From assembly GCF_002095535.1 (NCBI RefSeq), contig NZ_MLJI01000001.1:3576801-3640800 (forward strand): a stretch of 64,000 nt of DNA. The letters are read 5' to 3'. The position numbers and the translations under genes were made by a program. Shown here one piece after another: positions 1 through 8,606 of this stretch. Source of the stretch: Pantoea cypripedii (lineage in GTDB: Bacteria; Pseudomonadota; Gammaproteobacteria; Enterobacterales; Enterobacteriaceae). The notes beneath the pieces were generated by a model, which was given only the letters and a program-made list of their open reading frames with translations, made no database searches and was not told the DNA's origin. Position 1 is the stretch's first letter. Every line of letters begins with the position of its first letter.

Positions 1-221
1 ACCAGGCCAGAGACCACGCCCATGCCGAAATTCACGGCAAAGACTTTGGACCAGAAATGATAGAGATCGCGATAGGTTTCGTTACGGGTTTTCAGCCACA
101 TACCTTCGAGCACGGCCAGGAAGCTGGCGAGACCGATGGTGATGGCTGGAAAGATAATATGAAAGGAGACAGTAAATGCGAACTGTATCCTTGCCAGGTG
201 AAAGGCATCTAATCCAAACAT
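1..221 (-). CDS. cioA: Cytochrome bd-type (cyanide-insensitive) ubiquinol oxidase subunit I, N-terminal part
   Basis: Only the first 73 codons lie in the window; the gene runs off the left edge. The protein starts MFGLDAFHLARIQFAFTVSF and continues with FHIIFPAITIGLASFLAVLEG, a membrane helix, then WSKVFAVNFGMGVVSGL. This matches subunit I of CioAB/AppC-type bd quinol oxidases more closely than E. coli CydA. The family reduces O2 to water with ubiquinol in the inner membrane. The early His (H18 in FHI region) is in the place of the family's haem b595 ligand. The ATG at 219-221 is preceded by GAGGT at good spacing. Family call is strong; the CioA rather than CydA naming is from recalled sequences. 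Confidence 0.85.
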   Translation of the reverse strand, partial: MFGLDAFHLARIQFAFTVSFHIIFPAITIGLASFLAVLEGMWLKTRNETYRDLYHFWSKVFAVNFGMGVVSGL

Positions 222-704
222 TGCTTACCTCTTTGCCAAATAGAACACCAGTTTTTACTTATAATTAACAATTGAACGGCAACGAATTTATTTTCCTGCG
301 AGTCGAAGAAAGAGAGCGTGACTGTAAAAGGAAGTGGTGTTTTTAAAAATAAACAGTGAGGATCAACAAAACTATAACAGTGTCTTTTGCAAAAATTTAA
401 CTGTCACTAATTCATGTAAAATCAATGGAATGGATTTAACTTATTATTTATTACGTCCGACAAGTAGCTTAATTCCCCAGCCTGATTAGGCTGCTGTAAA
501 TTATAGTCAGCCCGTTAAAAATATCCAATTCGTTAACGCAACAATAATAAATCAGAAACAAATGTCGGGTTTTATGGTGCTTACCGCGAACCAAATGGGC
601 GCAGAAAAATCCTTAACCCTTTGCGTCATGCCATTTGTCACCTGCTCCTGACTGTGCTTTGTTAGAGCAGCAATACCATCTGGTTAATCAGCGAAGGAGA
701 GATT
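222..704. other. AT-rich intergenic region between divergent genes
   Basis: A 483-bp AT-rich stretch between the divergent cioA-like gene and yghX. It should hold both promoters. A short hairpin (AGCCTGATTAGGCT, about 480-493) is visible. I see no convincing ORF, RNA gene or named operator. Confidence 0.5.
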
Positions 705-1595
705 ATGACACGTCTTACCGCACAGGATTTTCCGCAGGAACTGCTTGAGCTTTATGACTATTACGCCCACGGCAAAATCAGCAAACGCGAGTTCATCACA
801 CTGGCGGCAAAGTTCACCATCGCCGGGATGACCGGTGCCACGTTGTTAAGTGCCATGAGTCCGAACTATGCGCTGGCGCAGCAGGTGGAATTCACCGATC
901 CCGCTATCAACCCGGAGTACATTCACTACCCATCGCCGCAGGGACACGGTGAGGTACGCGGTTATCTGGTGCGCCCGGCAAAAGCCAGCGGCAAAGTCCC
1001 TGCCGTGGTGGTGGTGCATGAGAATCGCGGGTTGAATCCGTATATCGAAGACGTGGCCCGCCGCGTAGCAAAAGCCGGTTATATTGCGCTGGCACCGGAT
1101 GGGCTGAGTTCGGTCGGGGGCTATCCGGGTAATGATGAAGAAGGCCGCGCCATGCAGGCAAAGATTGATCCGGTCAAACTGATGAACGACTTTTTCGCCG
1201 CCGTGGATTTCCTGATGCACCACGAGGCGGGCACCGGCAAAGTCGGCATTACCGGTTTCTGTTATGGCGGCGGTGTCGCCAATGCGGCAGCGGTGGCTTT
1301 TCCCGAACTGGCCTGCGCGGTGCCGTTTTATGGCCGCCAGCCGAAAGCAGAAGATGTGCCGCGTATTCAGGCACCGCTGCTGCTGCATTATGCGGCGCTG
1401 GATAAAGGCATCAATGAAGGCTGGCCAGCCTATGAAGCGGCACTGAAAGCCAACCATAAGGTTTACGAGGCGTATATTTATCCCGGCGTGAATCACGGCT
1501 TCCATAATGATTCGACACCGCGTTACGACAAAGCGGCGGCAGAGCTGGCGTGGAGCCGTACCTTAGGATGGTTTGAGAAGTATTTGCACGCCTGA
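705..1595 (+). CDS. yghX: Dienelactone hydrolase family protein YghX
   Basis: 296 residues, closely resembling E. coli YghX from end to end ([47 protein letters not shown]). It is an alpha/beta hydrolase of the dienelactone hydrolase family with the Cys-Asp-His triad visible: Cys186 in GFCYGGG, Asp233 and His264 in NHGFHN. A hydrophobic stretch at about 32-58 ending in ALA precedes the catalytic domain and follows KISKREF; it resembles a Tat-like or uncleaved export signal but lacks the twin arginine. The substrate is unknown. GGAG lies 7 bases before the ATG. In E. coli K-12 this gene is reported broken; here it is intact. A repeat unit follows the stop. Confidence 0.9.
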   Translation: MTRLTAQDFPQELLELYDYYAHGKISKREFITLAAKFTIAGMTGATLLSAMSPNYALAQQVEFTDPAINPEYIHYPSPQGHGEVRGYLVRPAKASGKVPAVVVVHENRGLNPYIEDVARRVAKAGYIALAPDGLSSVGGYPGNDEEGRAMQAKIDPVKLMNDFFAAVDFLMHHEAGTGKVGITGFCYGGGVANAAAVAFPELACAVPFYGRQPKAEDVPRIQAPLLLHYAALDKGINEGWPAYEAALKANHKVYEAYIYPGVNHGFHNDSTPRYDKAAAELAWSRTLGWFEKYLHA

Positions 1596-1598
1596 TCC

Positions 1599-1622
1599 GC
1601 AGCGGCGCGATCTATCGCGCCG
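1599..1622. repeat. REP-like palindromic unit (GCAGCGGCGCGAT...ATCGCGC)
   Basis: Single unit of the palindromic family found about seven times in the window. It sits between the convergent stops of yghX and the HxlR gene and overlaps the last bases of the latter. It could also work as a weak bidirectional terminator stem. Confidence 0.65.
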
Positions 1623-1994
1623 TCACGCCGATTCGCGCACTTCCAGAATGCGATGCAGGTTACTCTCAAGCCAGTCCGCAAGGCCGATAACCTGCCCTTC
1701 GACTTCACGTCCCAGCGGGGTGAGATGGTATTCCACATGCGGCGGCACCACGTCATAAGCGATGCGCGCGACAAAACCATCTTCTTCCATATAACGCAGC
1801 GTCTGCGCCAGCATGCGTTCGCTGACGCCACCAATTCTGCGACGCAGCTCGCTGAAGCGCAGCGTTTCCTCGCGCAGGGCCAGCAACACCAGCACGCTCC
1901 AGCGGCTGGTAATACGTTTCAGCACTTCGCGCGAGGGGCAATTGACGTTCAGCAACTCACCGCGGCTAAATTTATCACTCAGGTTTTCAGACAT
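1623..1994 (-). CDS. ytfH: HxlR-family transcriptional regulator (YtfH-like)
   Basis: 123 residues forming one winged helix-turn-helix domain of the HxlR type. The N-terminal Cys in NCPSREVL, then RWSVLVLLAL, FSELRRRIGGVSERMLAQTLR (recognition region) and a beta wing (VEYHLTPLGREV) are all present. It lies divergent from qorB, as ytfH does from ytfG in E. coli. A single Cys at about position 19 could sense quinones or aldehydes, as known for some HxlR members (YodB, HypR). A nested palindrome centred at 2030 lies between the two start codons and is the likely operator. Function as a regulator of qorB is inferred from context. Confidence 0.88.
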   Translation of the reverse strand: MSENLSDKFSRGELLNVNCPSREVLKRITSRWSVLVLLALREETLRFSELRRRIGGVSERMLAQTLRYMEEDGFVARIAYDVVPPHVEYHLTPLGREVEGQVIGLADWLESNLHRILEVRESA

Positions 1995-2010
1995 TTAGGT
2001 TTTTCCCGCC

Positions 2011-2049
2011 AAACTAACAATTCTGTAAGTACTTACTAAAAGTTAGTTT
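2011..2049. promoter_or_regulatory. Nested palindrome, probable HxlR operator
   Basis: GTAAGTACTTAC (2025-2036) is a perfect 12-bp palindrome. AAACTAAC (2011-2018) and GTTAGTTT (2042-2049) are perfect inverted copies around almost the same centre. The whole 39-bp dyad lies in the divergent promoter region of ytfH and qorB, where autoregulation and qorB control would be expected. HxlR proteins bind such dyads as dimers. Confidence 0.7.
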
Positions 2050-2095
2050 ATACGCCAGGATGATGACATACCAGTTCAAACTGAAGGAGAACATC

Positions 2096-2950
2096 ATGAT
2101 TGCGATTACAGGTGCAACCGGCCAATTGGGTCGTCTGGTCATCAACGAATTACTGAAGAAAGTCCCGGCAAGCGAAGTGATTGCGGCGGTGCGTTCACCG
2201 GAAAAAGCCGCAGACCTGGCCGCGCTGGGCGTGACGCTGCGTGCCGCTGATTATAGCCAGCCGGAAACGCTGAAAAGCGCCTTTGCGGGGGTGGATAAAC
2301 TGCTGCTGATTTCCTCCAGCGAAGTCGGACAGCGTGAAGCACAGCATAAAGCGGTGATTGAAGCCGCCAAAGCGGCGGGTGTGGGTTTTATCGCTTATAC
2401 CAGCCTGCTGCATGCCGACACCTCACCGCTCGGCCTGGGTGTGGAGCACCGCGCCACCGAAGCACAGCTGAAGGCTTCCGGCATTCCGTTTGCGCTGCTG
2501 CGTAACGGCTGGTACACCGAAAACTATGCAGCGAGCATCCCGCCAGCGCTGGCACATCATGTGTTTATCGGCGCGGTTGGCGAAGGTCGTATCTCATCTG
2601 CTGCGCGTGCCGATTATGCGGCCGCCGCCGCCGAAGTGATCAGCCGTGACGACCAGGCGGGCAAAATCTATGAACTGGCCGGTGACGAGAGCTATTCACT
2701 GGCAGAATTCGCCGCTGAGATTGCGCAGCAATCTGGTGAGAAAGTGGATTATATCAATCTGCCGCAGGCGGAATTCGCGGCGGCACTGAAAGGTGCGGGT
2801 TTGCCCGATGGTCTGGCAGAGATGCTGGCGGACTCCGATGCCGGAGCCGAACAGGGCGGGCTGTTTGATAACAGCAAAACCCTGAGCAAGCTGATTGGCC
2901 GCGCAACAACACCTTATGCCGATGTGATCAAAGCTGCGCTGGCGAAATAA
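2096..2950 (+). CDS. qorB: NAD(P)H:quinone oxidoreductase QorB (YtfG)
   Basis: 284 residues from the ATG at 2096 (MIAITGATGQLG), which has GAAGGAG upstream and matches the E. coli YtfG N-terminus; an in-frame ATG at 2060 would add 12 residues with no family match. It has an atypical short-chain dehydrogenase (NmrA-like) fold: NADPH-binding GATGQLG at 6-12, then VEKLL-like LLLISSSEVGQR, AYTSLLHADTSPLG and LRNGWYTENY. The family reduces quinones with NADPH in the cytoplasm and limits redox cycling. It is divergent from its likely HxlR regulator, and a pair of palindromic repeats follows it. Confidence 0.92.
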   Translation: MIAITGATGQLGRLVINELLKKVPASEVIAAVRSPEKAADLAALGVTLRAADYSQPETLKSAFAGVDKLLLISSSEVGQREAQHKAVIEAAKAAGVGFIAYTSLLHADTSPLGLGVEHRATEAQLKASGIPFALLRNGWYTENYAASIPPALAHHVFIGAVGEGRISSAARADYAAAAAEVISRDDQAGKIYELAGDESYSLAEFAAEIAQQSGEKVDYINLPQAEFAAALKGAGLPDGLAEMLADSDAGAEQGGLFDNSKTLSKLIGRATTPYADVIKAALAK

Positions 2951-2961
2951 GCGCACGATCA

Positions 2962-3032
2962 GTAGCGGCGCAATTTATTGCGCAATTCCGCACAAGATGC
3001 TGAAAAACCTGCGCGATAAATCGCGCCGCTAC
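2962..3032. repeat. Pair of inverted REP-like units
   Basis: GTAGCGGCGCAATTTATTGC starts at 2962 and the inverted unit GCGCGATAAATCGCGCC starts at 3011 and ends in CGCTAC at 3032. The two face each other across 27 bases between the convergent qorB and LysR genes. The right-hand unit supplies the TAG stop of the LysR gene (3029-3031). Confidence 0.75.
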
Positions 3033-3895
3033 ACTTTACCCTCCAGCCAGCAAAGTGCCTGTTGAGCACGGCCTGACAATGGCCACTCGGCACGGTGGAT
3101 CAGCCAGATGGTATCCACCAGCGACACGCCGCAGCTTTCCACCTGGATCGCTTCCGGCTGCGCAAACGCCAGCCGCGCCGATTGCGGGATCACCGCAAAT
3201 CCCAGACCACGCGCCACCGGTTCAAGGATCAAACTGATCTGATTACTGAACCCACGTTGCGGCAAATTACGCACCCCCGGATTCCCCGGAAAACGGCGGC
3301 TCAGCAAACGCGTCGCCATCGCCTGACCATCCGGATGATCGATATAACCCAGCGTTTCCAGATCCGCCCAGCCGTGCACCTTCACGCCCGCTGGCACCAC
3401 CAGCTCCAGCGGTTCCTCAGCAAATTTCTCCGCCACCAGCCGTTTATCGTCCGGCTTCTGCGTGACCAGACCCATCTCGTAGCGATTATGTAGCACCGCA
3501 TCCATCACCTCGCTATCCGGGGCAAAGCGATGTCGGATGCTGAGATCCGGGTACTGCTGTTGTAACGCCAGCAGCAACGGATAGAGACGCAGACCGATGC
3601 TGCCCGGTGAAATCAGGCTCACTTCGCCACAGGTCACATCCTCTTCGCTCAGCCGTAGCGTCAGATGGCGCTGGGCGCGATCCACCTCCTGGCAATAATC
3701 CAGCAGCGCCAGCCCGGCGGGCGTCAGCTCCAGCGGACGCTTGCTGCGCAGGATCAACGGCCCCAGTTGCTGCTCCAGATGCCGGATATGCTGGCTGACG
3801 GCCGCCTGGGTGATCCCCAGGCGATCGGCGCTTTCCGTGAAGCTACCCAGCTCCGCCAGCATGGCGAAGGATTTTAACCATTGTGGATTGAACAT
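3029..3895 (-). CDS. LysR-family transcriptional regulator
   Basis: 288 residues with the usual LysR layout: N-terminal winged HTH (LGSFTESADRLGITQAAVSQHIRHLEQQLG, about 16-45) and a substrate-binding-like effector domain from about 90 on. It is divergent from the VOC / MDR / OYE operon starting at 3990, with 94 bp between start codons, and probably controls it in response to an electrophile or a substrate of those enzymes; this is inferred from position only. The stop codon falls inside a palindromic repeat. Confidence 0.85.
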   Translation of the reverse strand: MFNPQWLKSFAMLAELGSFTESADRLGITQAAVSQHIRHLEQQLGPLILRSKRPLELTPAGLALLDYCQEVDRAQRHLTLRLSEEDVTCGEVSLISPGSIGLRLYPLLLALQQQYPDLSIRHRFAPDSEVMDAVLHNRYEMGLVTQKPDDKRLVAEKFAEEPLELVVPAGVKVHGWADLETLGYIDHPDGQAMATRLLSRRFPGNPGVRNLPQRGFSNQISLILEPVARGLGFAVIPQSARLAFAQPEAIQVESCGVSLVDTIWLIHRAEWPLSGRAQQALCWLEGKV

Positions 3896-3989
3896 AATGA
3901 AATTTTATAAAACCCATAACCGAATCACTGTTTTCATTATACCCGTTGCGCAGTAGCCTGTAGATCTTTTCGACACATGGAGAACGCAG

Positions 3990-4490
3990 ATGACTGCTCC
4001 TTATCCTCGTACCTTTTCTCATATTGGCCTGTCCGTGACCGATCTCGACGCGGCCGTGAAGTTCTATACCGAAGTGCTGGGCTGGTATCTGATTATGCCG
4101 CCCACTGAAATCCAGGAAGATGACTCCGCTATCGGCGTGATGTGCAGCGACGTATTTGGCGGCGGCTGGGAGAAATTCCGCATTGCCCATCTCTCCACCG
4201 GCGACCGTGTCGGCGTGGAAATCTTTGAATTCAAAGCGGCGGAAAAGCCAGAAAACAACTTTGAATACTGGAAAACCGGCGTGTTTCACTTCTGCGTGCA
4301 GGATCCGGATGTTGAAGGTCTGGCGGAAAAAATCGTCGCGGCTGGCGGCAAACAACGTATGCCGGTGCGCGAATATTTCCCCGGTGAGAAGCCTTATCGC
4401 ATGGTGTATATGGAAGATCCGTTCGGCAATATCATTGAGATCTACAGCCACAGCTATGAACTGACCTACTCTGCGGGTGCCTATGTTTAA
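3990..4490 (+). CDS. VOC (glyoxalase/bleomycin resistance/dioxygenase) family protein
   Basis: 166 residues. The N-terminal FSHIGLSVTDLDAAVKFYTEVLGW is the standard opening of a VOC module, and FHFCVQDPDVEGLAEKIVAAGG begins the second beta-alpha-beta-beta-beta module. His (SHIGLS), His (VFHFCV) and Glu (NIIEIYSHSYE) are placed to bind a divalent metal, so a metal-dependent lyase, isomerase or dioxygenase activity is possible. First gene of a three-gene operon; its stop codon overlaps the next start. The substrate cannot be read from sequence. Confidence 0.85.
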   Translation: MTAPYPRTFSHIGLSVTDLDAAVKFYTEVLGWYLIMPPTEIQEDDSAIGVMCSDVFGGGWEKFRIAHLSTGDRVGVEIFEFKAAEKPENNFEYWKTGVFHFCVQDPDVEGLAEKIVAAGGKQRMPVREYFPGEKPYRMVYMEDPFGNIIEIYSHSYELTYSAGAYV

Positions 4491-5433
4491 CGTGCCGAAC
4501 GACTGGCGCGGCTGGGTCTGGCAGGGCGGCAAATCGCCGCACGATCTCCAGGATCGTTATCTGACTGCGGATCCTTTGCAGTCCGGCGAGGTGCTGGTGC
4601 AGAACGCGGCGATCGGTCTGAATCCGGTGGACTGGAAAGTGCTCGACAGCCAAATCGGCAAAGTACCGGGTGTGGATGGCGCAGGCACCGTGGTAGCCAT
4701 TGGAGCGGATGTTGATCAACGCTGGCTCGGCACCCGCGTGGCTTATCATCAGAGCCTGCAACGTCCCGGCAGCTTTGCCGAATTTACCCCCATTGCCGCC
4801 CAGGTACTGATGCGCCTGCCGGATGCTATCGATTTTGCTACGGCAGCGGCCTTCCCCTGCCCGGCATTAACCGCCTGGCAGGCCATCGAAAAAGTTCCCA
4901 CCCAGCCGGGCGCGTCATTGCTGATTGCCGGTGCCGGGGGATCGGTCGGTCACTTCCTGGTACAGCTGGCGCAGGCGCGTGGTTTCACGGTGACGACACT
5001 CAGCAGCGAGCGCCATTTTTCCCGCCTGCAAGCACTCGGTGCGAAGTACACCTTAAGCGATCCGCTGCACAATGCCTCGCGCTTCTATGCAGTGATTGAT
5101 GCCGCCAGCCCGGAACACGCGACCAGCCTGGCCGATAACTTGCTGGCGAATGGCCATCTGGTGTGCATTCAGGGCCGGGTAGAACAGTGGCCCTGCACGC
5201 CGTTTGGCCGTGCGTTATCGCTACATGAAGTGGCGCTCGGCGCACTGCATCTTCATGGTGACGCACAGCAATGGCACGCACTGACCCAGCAAGGTGAACG
5301 CATGCTGGCGCAAATCGCGCAGGGCACCTTACACAGCGAACTGCTGCTGCATTTTCCTTACGATCAGCTGCCCACGCAGTTACAGGCGTTGCAGCATCGT
5401 AACTTCAGCGGCAAACAAATTATATTGCTTTAA
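4483..5433 (+). CDS. MDR-family zinc-less alcohol dehydrogenase/quinone reductase-like protein
   Basis: 316 residues from ATG at 4483, which overlaps the stop of the VOC gene (ATGTTTAA); a GTG at 4477 would add two residues. GroES-like N-terminal domain (NAAIGLNPVDWKVLDSQIGKVPGVDGAG) followed by a Rossmann domain with GAGGSVGHFLVQLAQARG (about 148-165). The structural zinc Cys cluster of classical alcohol dehydrogenases is absent, as in quinone oxidoreductases. It probably uses NAD(P)H to reduce an enone, quinone or aldehyde. Placed between a VOC protein and an old yellow enzyme, it fits an electrophile-detoxification operon. Confidence 0.85.
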   Translation: MFNVPNDWRGWVWQGGKSPHDLQDRYLTADPLQSGEVLVQNAAIGLNPVDWKVLDSQIGKVPGVDGAGTVVAIGADVDQRWLGTRVAYHQSLQRPGSFAEFTPIAAQVLMRLPDAIDFATAAAFPCPALTAWQAIEKVPTQPGASLLIAGAGGSVGHFLVQLAQARGFTVTTLSSERHFSRLQALGAKYTLSDPLHNASRFYAVIDAASPEHATSLADNLLANGHLVCIQGRVEQWPCTPFGRALSLHEVALGALHLHGDAQQWHALTQQGERMLAQIAQGTLHSELLLHFPYDQLPTQLQALQHRNFSGKQIILL

Positions 5434-5451
5434 CCATATTAAGGGGTTGTT

Positions 5452-6555
5452 ATGTCAGGGTTATTTTCGCCGTTCACACTGAAAGATGTGACGCTGCGTA
5501 ACCGTATCGCCATTCCGCCAATGTGCCAGTACAGCGCGGTCGATGGTCTGAGCAACGAATGGCACTACGTGCACTACAGCAGCCAGGCACGCGGCGGCGC
5601 GGGGCTGGTGATTGTGGAAGCCACCGGGGTGTCGCCGGAAGGTCGTATCACCCCCGGTTGTCTGGGTTTGTGGAACGATGCACAGGCCGAAAAACTGGCC
5701 CGTATCGCGCGGGAAATCAAAGCAGCAGGCGCGGTGCCGGGCATCCAGATTGGTCATGCCGGACGTAAAGCCAGCGCCAATAAGCCGTGGGAAGGCGACG
5801 ATCATATCAGCGAGAACGATGCACGCGGCTGGGACACCCTCTCCCCTTCCGCCATCGCTTTCGGCAATAACCTGCCGCGCGTGCCCAAAGCGATGACGCT
5901 GGACGATATCAAACGCGTGCGTGATGACTTTGTCAGCGCCGCAAAACGCGCCCGTGACGCCGGTTTCGAGTGGCTGGAACTGCACTTTGCGCACGGCTAC
6001 CTGGCGCAGAGTTTCTTCTCGGTCCACGCCAACCAGCGTACCGATGAATACGGCGGTGATGCCTTCGGACGCAGCCGTTTCCTGCGCGAAACCTTTGATG
6101 CAGTGCGTGCCGTGTGGCCGGAAAACCTGCCGCTGACCGCGCGCTTTGGCGTGCTGGAATTTGATGGTCGCGACGAAGAGACGATGCAGGAAGCGATCAC
6201 CCTGACAAAATACTGGCGCGCCAACGGCATGGACCTGCTGAGCGTCAGCATGGGCTTTTCCACCCCGGACGCCAATATTCCGTGGGGTAGCCCGTTTATG
6301 GCCCCGATCGCCGAGCGCGTGCGGCGTGAAGCCGATATCCCGGTGGCCTCGGCCTGGGGCATCGATACGCCGCAGGTGGCGAACGCCACCATTGAACAAG
6401 GCCAGCTGGACCTGGTGATGATTGGCCGTGCACACCTGAAAAACCCGCACTGGCCTTATCATGCCGCGCTGGCGCTGGGTAAAAGCGAACCTTCATGGGT
6501 GCTGCCCGCCCCGTACGCCCACTGGCTGGAGCGCTATCGGGTCAGCGAAGACTAA
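5452..6555 (+). CDS. xenA: Old yellow enzyme family NADPH oxidoreductase, XenA-like
   Basis: 367 residues, full-length TIM barrel FMN oxidoreductase. It resembles Pseudomonas putida XenA very closely. The thermophilic-like/XenA-class Cys25 (IPPMCQY), the His178/His181 pair and Tyr183 in LHFAHGYLAQSFF, and a C-terminal LPAPYAHWLERYR are all present. The class reduces activated C=C bonds (enones, nitrate esters, quinones) with NADPH. AAGGGG lies before the ATG, 18 bp after the previous gene, so it is the last gene of the operon and is followed by a clear terminator. Substrate in vivo is unknown. Confidence 0.9.
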   Translation: MSGLFSPFTLKDVTLRNRIAIPPMCQYSAVDGLSNEWHYVHYSSQARGGAGLVIVEATGVSPEGRITPGCLGLWNDAQAEKLARIAREIKAAGAVPGIQIGHAGRKASANKPWEGDDHISENDARGWDTLSPSAIAFGNNLPRVPKAMTLDDIKRVRDDFVSAAKRARDAGFEWLELHFAHGYLAQSFFSVHANQRTDEYGGDAFGRSRFLRETFDAVRAVWPENLPLTARFGVLEFDGRDEETMQEAITLTKYWRANGMDLLSVSMGFSTPDANIPWGSPFMAPIAERVRREADIPVASAWGIDTPQVANATIEQGQLDLVMIGRAHLKNPHWPYHAALALGKSEPSWVLPAPYAHWLERYRVSED

Positions 6556-6560
6556 GCGAG

Positions 6561-6585
6561 TGCGCCCCCGTCGGGGCGCATTTTT
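6561..6585 (+). terminator. Rho-independent terminator after the OYE operon
   Basis: TGCGCCCC (6561-6568) and GGGGCGCA (6573-6580) form an 8-bp GC-rich stem with a 4-base loop, followed by TTTTT. It lies 5 bases past the stop codon. Confidence 0.9.
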
Positions 6586-6857
6586 CCGCGTTGCGTTTGC
6601 CATCAAATGATCAATATTTTCCGCATTTTTTCTCCATCACCTGGCGATTTTCTTATTTACAGATAATTCTGTCCGATTATTTATAGCTTCATTTCAGATA
6701 CCGTTTTCATTTCCTGAAATATAGCGCCTTGTAATCACTCAAAAATCACCAAAATAACCGATCCATCGACATGATTTATTACGTTCATAGATATTTCGCA
6801 TTGTTGCCCTGAGGGATGAGGGATATATAATTTGTATTTTAAGCAACCGGGACTTTT
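6586..6857. other. AT-rich region upstream of treF
   Basis: About 270 bp of AT-rich DNA holding the treF promoter. A TAA at 6840-6842 closes the treF reading frame upstream, which limits how far the protein can extend. A 71-codon minus-strand ORF here has no family likeness and I treat it as chance. Confidence 0.5.
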
Positions 6858-6872
6858 CAGGAGGCTGCTATT
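6858..6872 (+). promoter_or_regulatory. Strong Shine-Dalgarno followed by an ATT start codon for treF
   Basis: CAGGAGG (6858-6864), then five bases, then ATT (6870-6872) in frame with treF. No ATG, GTG or TTG exists in this frame between the upstream stop (6840-6842) and the ATG at 6969, although the intervening codons resemble the TreF N-terminus. The ATG at 6969 has no usable spacing from its only purine run. This supports initiation at ATT, as is established for infC and pcnB of E. coli. Confidence 0.7.
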
Positions 6873-8528
6873 AATACTAACCACCAGCAAAATAATGTTT
6901 TCGAAGAGCATCGTGGCGATGCGGAACTGAAGTATCAACAGGATCCTCATGAGTTAATCCTTGAGGGGATGCAGGATTCTGAGCCGGAGCCGGAGCTGAT
7001 TGAAGGTCTGCCCGCCCCGGATGCGCTCACGCCCGCCGATCGATACATGGAGCTTTTTGAGCACGTGCAAATGTCGCGGATATTTGCCGATAGCAAAACG
7101 TTCCCGGATTGTGCACCAAAATATGATCCGCTGGATATTTTAATCCGCTATCGCCGCCGCAAACGTTCGGCTGATTTTGATCTCGGCAAATTTGTGCATG
7201 ACCATTTTTATCTGCCGCAGAGCAATGAAAGTTTTTATGTTTCTAATCCGGATAAAACCCTGACAGAACATATTGATGAGCTGTGGCCGGTGCTGACTAA
7301 AATGCCGCAGCAACATATGCCGCATTCGTCGCTGCTGCCGCTACCGAAACCCTATGTGGTGCCAGGCGGACGTTTCGGTGAAACCTACTACTGGGACTCC
7401 TACTTCACTATGCTGGGCCTGGCGGAGAGTGGTCGTGACGATCTGCTGCGCGATATGGCCGACAACTTTGCCTGGCTGATCGATAACTACGGTCATGTGC
7501 CGAATGGCAATCGGACCTATTATCTCAGCCGTTCGCAGCCGCCGGTGTTTGCGCTGATGGTGGAACTATTTGAGGAAGATGGCATTCGCGGCGCGAAACG
7601 CTATCTCGACCATCTGATGAAGGAGTACCAGTTCTGGATGGACGGTGCCGGTTCGCTGATGCCTGACCAGGCCTACCGCCATGTGGTACGCATGCCCGAT
7701 GGTTCGCTGTTGAATCGCTACTGGGATGACCGCGATACACCGCGCGATGAATCCTGGATTGAAGATGTGGAAACCGCCAGCAAATCGCGTCGCCCGGCGA
7801 ATGAGGTGTATCGCGATCTGCGTGCCGGTGCCGCTTCCGGCTGGGATTACTCCTCACGCTGGTTGCGCGATCCACATCGTCTGGCAAGCATTCGCACCAC
7901 GCAGTTCATTCCGGTTGACCTGAATGCGTTTCTCTACAAACTGGAGCTGATGATTTCCACCCTGTCGCACGCCAAAGGTGAGGAACTGACGGCGCTGGCA
8001 TGGCAGAAAAAAGCCGATGTGCGCAAACGCGCCATTCATCGCTACCTGTGGGATCAAACCGCCGGGGTGTATCGCGATTACGACTGGCGACGCCAGCGTT
8101 TTGGTGCCTTTACCGCCGCTGCCGTGGTGCCGTTGTTCCTCGGCTTAGCCACACCGGAGCAGGCGCATTTACAGGCAGTGGCGCTGCGCCAGCTGTTGCT
8201 GACGCAGGGTGGCCTGGTCACCTCGATGGTGGAAAGCGGCGAGCAGTGGGACAAGCCGAATGGCTGGGCACCGCTGCAATGGATGGCGATTGTCGGGCTG
8301 AATCACTACGGTGAAGAGACGCTGGCAACGGAGATTGCGGTTAACTGGCTGACCACGGTGAAAAACTTCTATTCGCTGCATCATAAGCTGGTGGAGAAGT
8401 ATGACATCAGTGGCGAGCGCGCCCGTCCGGGTGGCGGGGGTGAGTATCCGTTGCAGGATGGCTTTGGCTGGACCAACGGTGTGACACGTCGGTTAATGGC
8501 GATGTACGGGCATTTGCTGGCGGATTGA
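6870..8528 (+). CDS. treF: Cytoplasmic alpha,alpha-trehalase TreF
   Basis: Hydrolyses trehalose to two glucose in the cytoplasm (GH37). Long stretches match E. coli Tre[21 protein letters not shown] (signature 1), [38 protein letters not shown] (signature 2) and [19 protein letters not shown] start it at ATT 6870, giving 552 residues; E. coli TreF is 549. From ATG 6969 it would have only 519 and lack the stretch [10 protein letters not shown], which aligns with DPYELKLDEM near the E. coli N-terminus. No signal peptide is seen, so it is TreF rather than periplasmic TreA. A repeat pair follows the gene. Product very certain; start codon inferred. Confidence 0.93.
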   Translation: MNTNHQQNNVFEEHRGDAELKYQQDPHELILEGMQDSEPEPELIEGLPAPDALTPADRYMELFEHVQMSRIFADSKTFPDCAPKYDPLDILIRYRRRKRSADFDLGKFVHDHFYLPQSNESFYVSNPDKTLTEHIDELWPVLTKMPQQHMPHSSLLPLPKPYVVPGGRFGETYYWDSYFTMLGLAESGRDDLLRDMADNFAWLIDNYGHVPNGNRTYYLSRSQPPVFALMVELFEEDGIRGAKRYLDHLMKEYQFWMDGAGSLMPDQAYRHVVRMPDGSLLNRYWDDRDTPRDESWIEDVETASKSRRPANEVYRDLRAGAASGWDYSSRWLRDPHRLASIRTTQFIPVDLNAFLYKLELMISTLSHAKGEELTALAWQKKADVRKRAIHRYLWDQTAGVYRDYDWRRQRFGAFTAAAVVPLFLGLATPEQAHLQAVALRQLLLTQGGLVTSMVESGEQWDKPNGWAPLQWMAIVGLNHYGEETLATEIAVNWLTTVKNFYSLHHKLVEKYDISGERARPGGGGEYPLQDGFGWTNGVTRRLMAMYGHLLAD

Positions 8529-8539
8529 TATCCATTACA

Positions 8540-8600
8540 GCGTGATAAATCACGCCGCTACGATGGGTGCAGAATCCCGTAGCGGCGCGATTTATCGCGC
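8540..8600. repeat. REPIN-like doublet of inverted palindromic units
   Basis: Left unit GCGTGATAAATCACGCC...GCTAC (8540-8561) and right unit GTAGCGGCGCGATTTATCGC (8579-8600), inverted around a spacer containing GGTGCAGAATC. The same doublet with a similar spacer occurs at 19134-19194. It lies between the convergent treF and hydrolase genes. Confidence 0.8.
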
Positions 8601-8606
8601 GGGTTT

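Noticed and set aside
5461..6462. 333-codon minus-strand ORF
   Set aside because: Antisense to the old yellow enzyme gene, whose motifs are clear; the reverse frame shows no family motifs and is a shadow of high-GC codon use.
6735..6950. 71-codon minus ORF in the treF leader
   Set aside because: Overlaps the coding N-terminus of treF and lacks family likeness.
8540..8600. CRISPR array
   Set aside because: Repeats are scattered, palindromic, and without regular spacers; no cas genes.
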